Positions 55,020 through 64,000 of a stretch of DNA of 64,000 nt are shown in pieces. A program made the position numbers and the translations under genes. Under the pieces are notes generated by a model that saw only the letters and a program-made list of their open reading frames with translations, was not told the origin of the DNA and did no database searches. Position 1 is the first letter of the stretch. Each line of letters begins with the position of its first letter. The stretch covers positions 1 to 64,000 of the forward strand of contig JBAMJV010001370.1 in the NCBI GenBank assembly GCA_037951105.1, written 5' to 3'. This stretch comes from Echinarachnius parma (taxonomy: Eukaryota; Echinodermata; Echinoidea; Clypeasteroida; Echinarachniidae).

Positions 55020-57350
55020 CAGGTTTTGACATCCCTTACGTCTAGTACAAGTCTTGCTACCCCTCAATGCCCCACTCCTACCCTAAACTAATTTGCCTTG
55101 TTGTGGTTGTTTGATCTAATGAAAGGACATGCCATGCCCTAAGGACCTAACATAGCACATTTGTAGCCGCCACTCCTTGCATCATTTTACACTACACCCC
55201 ACCCCCTCTCCTATTTCCCCTAATATAAACCCTACCCTAATAAATCATAGCTGGTCTTAATACCCTGATGCACCCTACTCCTATCCCTAACTAACTTGAT
55301 TTTTTTGTGTGGTTGTTTGATATAAGGATATGGCACGCAATGCCTTGAGAATCTAGCATAGCACATTTAAAACCATTTCTGACATCATTTTACATCATCC
55401 ACCCATTCACCCCCCCCCCCCCCCCCCCAGGCCTAAATCTAGACCCTACCTCTCTATGCTCGGCCACTCCTATCCTAAACAAATTTGCCTTTTTTCTTCT
55501 TCTTTGTTTGATGTACTGAAAGGACATGCCATACCCTGAGGACAGGAAGTAACATAGCACATTGGAAACCATTCCTAACATCTCTCTCCCCCAGGTGATC
55601 TGCACTGTACCCACTACCATGAATCTTTCATCATGTGTCAACAAGCTGCCCTGGTATATTCCCCTTAAATCTTAATGATGCGGGTCAATCATGCAATAGG
55701 GGCCAGGGAGACTAGAACAACAGCCAGGGGGAGGGAGATACTCAGGCCTATACAACCTCTCAAAATATATATATTTATAGTCTCCATTCTATCCCCATCC
55801 CTGGACGATCTCATCAAAGGACACACAAAGCCCTGATCGAGGACCCAACAAAGCACATTGGTAACCACTCCTGACATAATATCACACCTTTAATTCCCTG
55901 AGGTGAACTTCACCAAGCCCACTACCATGAATCTTTCATCATGTGTCAACTGCCCAATCATATTCCCCTAAATGATGCGGGATGATGCGAGGAGGGGATA
56001 CTCACCTATACAACCTCTCATATAGTCTTCATTCTATCCCACCCCTAGATGATCAAATGAAAGGCCACTCAATACCAGCCTTAAGGACCTAACATAGCAT
56101 ATTTGTAACCATTTCTCACATCATTTGACCCCACCCCTCTCTTACCTCTAAATCTAGACCCTAAGCGTAGCAGGTCTAACCCCTGCCAGCCTCGAGGCAC
56201 CCTACTCCTACCCTAAACTAATTTTCCCCTCCCCCAAAGCAAAAGCACCCTACCCTGAAATAATGTACCCTTTCTTCCATTGTTTGAGCAACGGAAAATA
56301 CATGCAATGCCCTGTGGACCTAACAAAGCACATAGGGTAACCACTCCTGACATCAAGTCACACTTTTTCAATCCCTGTTTTGAATCCTCACAAAGCCTAG
56401 CTGGTCTCCCCCTCCCCCAAAGCAGAAGCTCCCTACCTTAAACTAATCTACCTTTCTTCCTTTGTTTGATCTACTGAAATGACACGTAAAGCCCGGAGGA
56501 CATCACAAAGCACATTGGTAACCACTCCTGACATCATGTCACACCCCTTATTCTCCCAGGTGATCTTCACCACCAAGCCCTCTACCATGAATCTTTAATC
56601 ACTTGTCAACTGCCCCAGTTTATTCCCCTGAAATCTTAATGAGGCGTGTCAAGCATGCAATAGGGGCAGATAGACTAGATCAGTACTCACCTATACAACT
56701 CTCTCATATAAACAGTCTCCATTCTATCCCACCCCTGGATGATCTCATGAAAGGATATGCAATGCCCCGAGGACCTAACATAGCACATTGGTAACCATTT
56801 CTGACATCACATCACATCACACCTCTTATTCCTCCAGGTGAACTCCATCAAGCCCACTACCATGAATATTCCATCTTGTTACACCCCCCCCCCCTCCCCT
56901 TCTTCCCCTATTAAAATTTAGACCCTACCTTCATATAGCCCAGCTGGCCATGCTCTCACCCCTCCCCTGAAGCACCCTACTCCTACGCTTAACTATACTT
57001 TGCCTTGTTGTGGTTGTCATGCCCCGAGGACACTAACATAGCACATTGGTTACAATTACTGAAATCGTATTGTACCCTCCTCTATTAAAATCATACTCCT
57101 CAATGCCCCACTCCTTCCCTAAACAAATTTGCCTTTGTTTTTGTGTTTGATCTACACATTGAGGACCTCACAAAGCACATTGGTAACCAATCCTGACATC
57201 ATGTAACACCTCTCATTCCCCCAGGTCAACTTCACCAAGCCCACTACCATGAACATGTGTCAACTCCCCCAGGATATATTCCCCCCCCCCCCCCCTGATT
57301 GTTAATGAGGTGTTTCAAACAATGCAGTAGGAGTTAGCCTAGATCAACAG
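55020..57350 (+). repeat. Large minisatellite, about ten diverged units of 150-400 bp
   Basis: Recurring blocks: CCCTACTCCTACCCTAAACT, TTGATCTACTGAAAGGACAT, CTAACATAGCACATTGGTAA, CCACTCCTGACATCA and, in five units, CCCAGGTGAACTTCACCAAG followed by CCCACTACCATGAATCTTTC. The last block has a splice-acceptor-like polypyrimidine-AG just before GTGAACTTCACC, so an exon origin is possible, but I recognise no protein. Confidence 0.8.
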
Positions 57351-57639
57351 CCACAGGTCATAAGGGGTACTCATGTTTAATGGGGATATAGGTATATGTA
57401 GCTTCAAAGGCCCCCCTTTTTTTTATAGAGCCAATAGCCATTTAGCAGGGGTTCGTTATCCGCCATTAAGGTTTACAAAATAATTGTCCAGTTCTTTTAC
57501 TACCCGGACCAAAACCACCACCACCACCACTTCCTCAACCACCATTTTGACAACATTTGTAGTTTAAGATACGACATAAAAGTGGCCAAAACCCTTCTGA
57601 AAACTTTACAGATATGCCAATAATGGAACAGCCCCAGGT

Positions 57640-58340
57640 AACTCTTGGGACATTAAGTGTCAGTTATTGGAAGTACATTAATGCTCACATTTTTAAAAAC
57701 ATTCTTATTCTTAGATAGACATCAAAGTGACCATAATTCCTACGAAAACTTAAAAAGGTATGTCAATAATGCAGTAAGGAGTAGACTAGATCAACAGCCA
57801 CAAGTAACATTGAAATGTTTACTGTCGGTTATTGGAAGGACATTAATGTCCCTATTTTGGCGAAGTTCTTATCCTAAGATAGACATCAAAGTGGCTGTAA
57901 ATTTTCTGAAAACTTAAAAATGTCTGTAAATATTTCAGTAAAGACTCAACTAGCTAGATCAAGAGCCACAGGTAACCTTTGAGATGTTCACTGGCAGTTA
58001 TTGGAAGCACATTAATGTCCCCATTTTTAAAAACATTCTTATTCTTAGATAGACATCAAAGTGACTTTAATTCCTATGAAAACTTCAAAGGTATGTCAAT
58101 ATTGCAGTTTAGGTACTAGACTAAAACAACAGCCACATGTAACCCTTGGGATATTTACCGACAGTTATTGGAGTGACATTAATGCTCCTATTTTGACAAC
58201 ATTCTAAGATGAATATAAAAGTGACCAAAAGACCTACTTAAACTTAACAAGGTATGTCAATATTGCAGTAGGCATTAGACTAGAACAACAGCCCCAGGTA
58301 ACCCTATGGATGTGTACGGACAGTTATTGGATGGACTTTA
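57640..58340 (+). repeat. Minisatellite with a unit of about 170 bp
   Basis: CAGTTATTGGAAGNACATTA, TTCTTAGATAGACATCAAAG and ACTAGATCAACAGCCACA recur at about 57660, 57830, 57990, 58160 and 58320. Confidence 0.85.
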
Positions 58341-58371
58341 ATGTCCCCATTCTTATTCTTATGCCTGGCGC

Positions 58372-58584
58372 AGACAGAGCCGTCTCGACCCGATCCGACT
58401 GGTTTTCAGCCTGATTAACTCAGTATGTGCTGCCTCAGGACTCCGGTTTTTCAAGTCAAGTGCCAGTCGGAGGTCATTCAAAGCCGATTTAACTTGTTGG
58501 ATCGGCTCCGACTGAGCGAAACTGACTCTAGCCTGACTGAAAACCAGTCGGATCGGGTCGAGTTGACTCTGTCTGCGCCGGGCT
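58372..58584. mobile_element. GCCCGGCGCAGACAGAG inverted-repeat element, second copy
   Basis: TGCCTGGCGCAGACAGAGCC to GACTCTGTCTGCGCCGGGC, arms extending over CGACCCGATCCGACTGGTTTTC. It lies inside the adjoining minisatellite. Confidence 0.88.
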
Positions 58585-58599
58585 TAAGATGAACATATG

Positions 58600-59165
58600 A
58601 AAGTGGCAACAAAAAAACCCTTCTTGAAATTGAACAAGGTTTGTCAATAAGCAGATCAGAGCCGATGGTCCATATCGGTGACATAAACCAAAGGTAAGCT
58701 GGGGATCATTGAAGTAATTTGAAGAGTGTTCATGTTCTCAATTTGTTCACAACAGTACTAAGATCTACATAAAGCTGATAAAATTGCTGTGAAAAAAAAA
58801 AAAACAAGGTGTGTCAATAATATAAAGATTGTGGAGAAATTCCCTTTGGTGTTAGAAACCAAGTAAAGGTAAGCTAGGGGGGGGGGGTTCCAAGTTATTG
58901 AAAGGATATTCATGTTCTCATTTTAACATCATTAACTCTATAAAAAGATAACATAACCGCGGCCAAAATTCTTGCGAAAACAACAAGGTGTTTAAATAAT
59001 GCAAAGCTGGTGGACTATATATAGGGAAGCCCTAGCTTCTATCAGTGTTATGTGCCAAGGTGAGCTGGTGGATATATGAAAGTTATTGGACCTTAGCAAG
59101 CATGTTCTCATTTTTAACAACATCGTTATTCTAAAGAGAACATAACCGCAGCCCAAGTTCTTGCG
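58600..59165 (+). repeat. Minisatellite continuation with a unit of about 140-160 bp
   Basis: ACAAGGTGTGTCAATAAT, TTATTGRARGGATATTCATG and TTCTCATTTTTAACA recur at about 58630, 58800 and 58985. It follows on from the 57.6-58.3-kb array. Confidence 0.65.
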
Positions 59166-59171
59166 AAAAAC

Positions 59172-59252
59172 TTAACCCACTGCCTATGGGAACCTGGTGG
59201 GTCATGTATTAACTCTATGGGGATTGCAAAATCTAGAAGGGAACAGGTTATG
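59172..59252 (+). repeat. TTAACCC mini-repeat, near complete
   Basis: TTAACCCACTGCCTATGGGA, ACTCTATGGGGATTGCAAAA, TCTAGAAGGGAACAGGTTA. Confidence 0.85.
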
Positions 59253-59269
59253 AAGGAGATCGGTAAATA

Positions 59270-60860
59270 GTACAAGGCCGATGACATGACACTTAATTTG
59301 CGAAATATTCTTCTTCGTAGTGCGATCAGGTGAGCCGGCGGATATGTGATGTTATTGGGAAAACACCCAACTGTTTCATGCCCTCATTGTATCCAGATTG
59401 AGCAGAAACAAAAATAGAATAAAGAAGGGAAAAAAAGAGGTCAGTCAACATTCTCCTTGTTAAGGGAACATTATTTAGAAATGAAAATAAGAATATGGGA
59501 GTCAGACAACATCATTGGGAAAACTACCAACTGTTTCATGAATGCTCTCATTATGAGAAGATTGAACGGAAACAAAGAAAAAAGAGGTCAAACAACACTC
59601 TTATTGTAAAGGGAACTCGTTCAGAATTGAAAATAAGATAAGGGGGTCAAACAACATTGTGAGGCGAGCATTATTGTGAAAAATGTAAAAGAAAAGAGGT
59701 CAGATTAAATTGTCATTGTGAGGGGGTATTAATAGGAAATTAAATTTCATGATCTATCTAAGGGGGCCATTATTGATGAAACTTATATTGGAAGAAAAGA
59801 GAACGACCGACCGACATTATCATCATAATGAGAACATTATTTGGAAGTAAAATTAGAATGATGTAAAGGTCACCCAACAAATAGGTAATCAGGAAAATAG
59901 AACACAATATAGGTTAAATTACATTACGACTGTGAGGGGATATTAATCGGAAATGAAAACAGAACCAAAAAAAGAGGGTCGCATTACATTATGAATTGAA
60001 GGGGAACATAATTGAGGGGGTACGAGTTGATGAAGAAGTCAAACAAAATTATTGTTGTAAAGAGAACATTATTCGGTTATGAAAATAGAAAGATGCAAAG
60101 GTCACACAACATACATGTGATTGGAAAAAATGGCACAAAAATTAGGATAAATTACATCATGATCATGAGAGAATATTAATCGGATATAAAAACAGAATAA
60201 AAAGAGGGTCACATTACATTATGAATTAAAGGAGACCATTGAGGGGGTATGAACAGATGAAGACGTCAAACAAAATTATCGTTGTAAAGAGAACACATTA
60301 TTGGGTTATGAAAATAGAGTTACGAAAAAGTCAAGCAACATAATTGGGGAAATGGACTTTTAAAAAAAACGGGTCAAATTACATTAAGATTGTGAGAGGA
60401 TATAGGACATGAATATGAAAAGGTCACTTTACGTTATTAATCGAAGTGGAACATGACTGAGGAAGTACAAATTAATGGGGAAAGAGGTCAAATAACATTA
60501 TCATTGTATTAAAGAGAACATTATTTGGAAAAGTAGATTGTTACGGGGAGTCAGAGGAATGTTTACTATGGGGAGTCCAGCAACCAACAAAATAATCATG
60601 ACAAGAAAATTACTGGTATAACATAATTTTAAAAAGGTCAAATTACATTATGATTGTTAAGAGGACATCTACAGGAAATGAAGAGAAAAAGAAAGAACAC
60701 AAAGAAGACCAAATGACATACATGTACTCAATTGAAGTGGAATATCACTGTACTAAGGAAAGGAACATTATTGGGGTGCATATTATGTAGAACAAGAAAG
60801 GGGTCAAATGGCATTTTATGTGGAACATATTATCGATGAACAATAATATAATAACATCAA
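59270..60860 (+). repeat. Long degenerate minisatellite with a unit near 150 bp
   Basis: Phrases such as AGAGGTCAAACAACATTAT, TTGTAAAGAGAACATTATT, GGAAATGAAAACAGAA and GGTCACATTACATTATGAAT recur more than ten times with drift. Confidence 0.7.
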
Positions 60861-60874
60861 TGTTAAGGAGTATT

Positions 60875-60962
60875 TTAACCCTGTTCAGGACTGATTGATT
60901 TTGCTATGCATTCTCCATAGACCCCAGCCCTAGTATTTTGGGGACAAGTCCCGAAAGGGTTA
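60875..60962 (+). repeat. CAGGACTGACTGATTTT mini-repeat
   Basis: TTAACCCTGTTCAGGACTGA, GCATTCTCCATAGACCCCAG, ending GTCCCGAAAGGGTTA. Confidence 0.8.
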
Positions 60963-62334
60963 GGAGAATGATTAGGGAATTAAAAGAAAGCTTAAAAGAG
61001 GTACTACAAATTATGGTTGTTTAGGTAGATGATATAGATGATATAGTTGCTGAAACAATTGAAAAGGTACTGTTTGTTCTGAGATCAAGGCTATTTCAAA
61101 ACATTGCAAAAGAAGAATAAGTACAAGAACAGGTCCCCCCCCCCCCCCAACAAAAAAATAAAAATAAGAAGAAAAAAAAAGCCAAAAAGGAAAGCAAAAA
61201 ATAAAGAAAATATGCTTTTTAGTCCATCACATTGAGAGAGGATGGTTCAAATTGATGCTTTACCAAAGACATTGCAAAATGAAGAAATACAAGAAAATAT
61301 TTGATTCATCCTTCACCTTACAGGAAAACGTTTTCTTTCATAATAAGATAGATTTATTTTTATCACATCCAATTCCATCCCGAAATCACAGTCTATATCT
61401 CTGCGTCAGGGAATCTGTCTTGGTCAAATGAAAGGAAGGGTTTGTTTCATAAGGCTATATCTCAACTTTTGTCACTTTGAAATATTTGCATCTATAAAGC
61501 TGGTGAAATAGAAAACAGCATTGCTGTTGATCACGGTTCCGTACGCAATGGTTTTTAGAAGGCCAAAGTTAAATCTCCCTGACAAAGTTCTTGGTAACAT
61601 CTCTGACACCGGTCTCCAAGCCTTCAAAGGCTGTGTACATAGTTTCCTCCTATCCAAACTGTGATTGTTAAATGTTGGGTCTCATTGTTACTTCTATTTT
61701 CAGTTATGGTCCTTTTATTTCATTTGAGCTGCAGTGTGAACCACTTAATTGGCCTTAAAGGGATGCCTGTAAAGGTTTTTAAAAATTACTTGGAGCTTCC
61801 TCATTTCTCTTCTACGTGTTGTTTAGCTTATGGTAAGAGAAGAATAAAATAGGGTTAGATTTTTTCAAATGCCCCTTTAGTATGACAATATCTATCATTC
61901 AGCTCAAAAGCGTTAATTAACGGTCATAAACCTCATAAACGTCTGTTGTAAAAGCAGACGCATATTTTCGCTTTTTTAACCAGGAAAGCATCATTCGGAC
62001 ATATCTTACAATGATTTTGGTACAGGTTTGAAGTCTCAAATGTCATTTTCGGCAATAACTGACACTTTACAGGTGCACCTTTAAACAAAATTGCAAGGTG
62101 GGGGGATCAACAGCGAGATTTATTCAAAGGCAAACAAAATATAATTTAATATACTTATTTTTCAAAACTGTCAAAACTGGTACTTACTGCCCGTTGCAGT
62201 GAATCTATTCATATTTTGATTGATACCTACTGCAACCTGAATGTTCAACATGGATTTACATGTCATATTTCTAGCAAGGGCAACAACCCAGTGGCACTGT
62301 CACAGTGACAGCTGAGAAAGAGAAGGGCAGTGTC
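60963..62334. other. Nothing recognised
   Basis: AT-rich with a poly-C tract near 61137. The minus-strand frame around 61472-61657 and the plus frame at 61661-61852 match no family I know. Confidence 0.45.
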
Positions 62335-63185
62335 ATGCCTCGGTCACACCTTTGCGTATTTTGCTGTTCATTGCTGCGCTATGCGGGGTTTATCAATACG
62401 CAGCTGTGCCCAGCGAAACGCGACAAATTTTAAAATAGCAGTCACACTATTGCGTATCTAGCTCGTAAGTAGCTCGTATGCTATGGTTGCCTATGTTTGC
62501 CTCTGGCCACGCTATAGCTCGCTGTTGCTCCTACTAGTACGTATCAATGCGCAGTTTGCTTGCCACGTTGCGTATGTAGCTCGTTCTTGGCTTGCTAGCC
62601 GTTCGCACCAGTTGGTTTCGTTGCGTTTCACTGCGTGCTCGCTCGCCCTAGCTCGGCTGTTGTTCGTACTGAACCCATGTAGCGCGCAGAGCAGCGACGG
62701 CGGTTGTCCTACTAGGCAACTAATCCCAGTCTAGCGAGCTAAAGCGAGCAGCAACCAGCGACTGCGAGCTAAAGCGAACGACGTACGAGCTAGATCCACA
62801 GCGTAGCGAGCGGCAAGCACAACGGTTTGTGCTGCTGCGAGCGGTGTGCAAGCAAATAGCGCAGCTATCGTGTGGGAAATCGTGTGGGAAATGCAGCTAT
62901 AGGCATTGACACGCGCTCCAAAAAAAGAAGTGTGAATGCCTTGCGTATACCTGCGCTAGGTTACTCGCTGCTGCTCGCATTCACTGGTATGCAATTTGAC
63001 TTTGCGAGAGTTTAGAAAATTTTAAAACTAGCGAGCGACCAACCCAGGGCTATGCGCTAGTCTGCGTATTGAGTACGTAGTGAACACGCTTCATTGCGCT
63101 TTATTGGGTATATCTACGTATGTCTGCGTTCGGGCAATACGCAGCAATTTGCAAGCCCCAATACGCAAAGGTGTGATCGAGGCAT
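62335..63185. mobile_element. 851-bp inverted-repeat element, ATGCCTCGGTCACACC
   Basis: Left ATGCCTCGGTCACACCTTTG followed by CGTA; right TACGCAAAGGTGTGATCGAG then GCAT. The interior is richer in GC than its surroundings and full of GCGAGC/GCTCGC and TACGTA-type phrases that could fold extensively. No protein recognised. Confidence 0.8.
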
Positions 63186-64000
63186 TAAAGTCACCTTTTT
63201 GTACTTGGGCAGCTGGCTTGACACTAGCACTTGTCCATTTCCCCCCGGGAAAGTAGAAATACATGTCAGGCAAGTCAAATGTCATGTATTGTCAAGTTTG
63301 TTGCCTGATCGGCGATCAGTTAACTATACATTTCTGTTCACTACGATCAAGAATGTAATTTTTTACATGTAAATCTCATCTAAAAGTAAATGAGAAAGTA
63401 TCATTTGCTAAGAAGTTTTTAAAGGATATACAAGTATATATATAAAGGAGGTTTGTGGGTATTATAAGGGGGATTGTCAGGCTATATTTGACCAGGAAGG
63501 GATGGATTGTTAAAAGGGATATTACAATGGCCTGGAAAGGGGGTGTGGGGTGGGGTGGGGGGGGGGGGGGGGTTGTCAGGAGTTATTTGAAGGAAGGCTA
63601 TCACATTCATGGAGAAAGTTGGAGGAGGAGACATTATGCAGGGACATCCACGAAACAGGAAAAGACTCGAGAGCTATGGCCGACATTGTTTGTGGCGCGC
63701 AGACCTTGTTTTTACATACTGACATAGTAGTGGGCTATGGCTGCTGGACAGTCATGGATCGTGTTTCATCATTTCTCCTCCTTCCCCCTCCATCCCTCAC
63801 CGCAAACAAAACAACAGACAAACAAATAAAACATGGTCAATATGGCTGTCGGCTATATAGTACAGCCCTCTCTCAAGGACAGAGGGGGCAGGCAACCTTT
63901 TGCTGAAGTGGCCTCTGGCTCAAATGCATATTTGGAAATGTTCGGAATTTACACCCCTCATTCTTATATTTGTTTTGCGCGTGTGAACCTTAACCTGTTT
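63186..64000 (+). repeat. GGGCTCGACACT-family fragment, then unrecognised sequence with a poly-G tract
   Basis: TGACACTAGCACTTGTCC, GTCAGGCAAGTCAAATGTCA and GTTGCCTGATCGGCG (63210-63320) match the 19930 family. A G tract lies at 63553-63572. Plus frames at 63455-63906 are interrupted by low complexity and match nothing known. Confidence 0.5.

Noticed and set aside
61472-61852. Frames of about 60 codons on each strand as possible N-terminal receptor exons
   Set aside because: No match to GABA-B N-terminal sequence and no convincing splice sites.

Overview
The window is intronic and repeat-dominated DNA from an animal nuclear genome, probably a marine invertebrate deuterostome such as an echinoderm or hemichordate. 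That guess rests on the style of the repeats (many short inverted-repeat elements, a tRNA-headed SINE, intronic minisatellites) and on a recognisable GABA-B receptor gene. I saw no bacterial genes, CRISPR arrays or retroviral elements.

Host gene. Four consecutive phase-0 exons on the minus strand (27816-27950, 22313-22483, 19477-19644, 6146-6337) encode 222 continuous residues of the extracellular Venus-flytrap domain of a GABBR1-type metabotropic GABA receptor. The ligand-contacting residues that can be placed are conserved. The transmembrane exons would lie left of base 1. The N-terminal exons should lie to the right, but I could not find them in 28-64 kb. Every exon is accompanied by local tandem copies: three have decayed partial copies of the exon beside them, and the fourth (19.5 kb) has a tandem array of its own 5' splice site.

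Two large elements. Bases 10-5984 and 11106-18179 are related, GC-rich elements of 6-7 kb with inverted-repeat ends and no convincing protein gene. A 201-bp relative at 10866-11066 shares 140 identical bases with the right end of the second. All three have TA at each core end and sit at the centre of a palindrome. Both large elements carry minus-strand tRNA-like sequences (Arg, Trp, Cys). These have features of reverse-transcribed mature tRNAs: an encoded CCA tail, GCG where tRNA-Arg(ACG) carries inosine, and changes at positions 26 and 58.

The rest, 18-64 kb, is intron or intergenic DNA. It holds about fifteen short inverted-repeat elements, a family of roughly 60-95-bp TTAA-bounded repeats, minisatellites (major blocks at 20.7-21.5, 40.5-42, 45-46, 55-57.4, 57.6-58.3 and 59.3-60.9 kb), simple repeats and poly-G/C tracts. 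Between them are AT-rich stretches where I recognise nothing.
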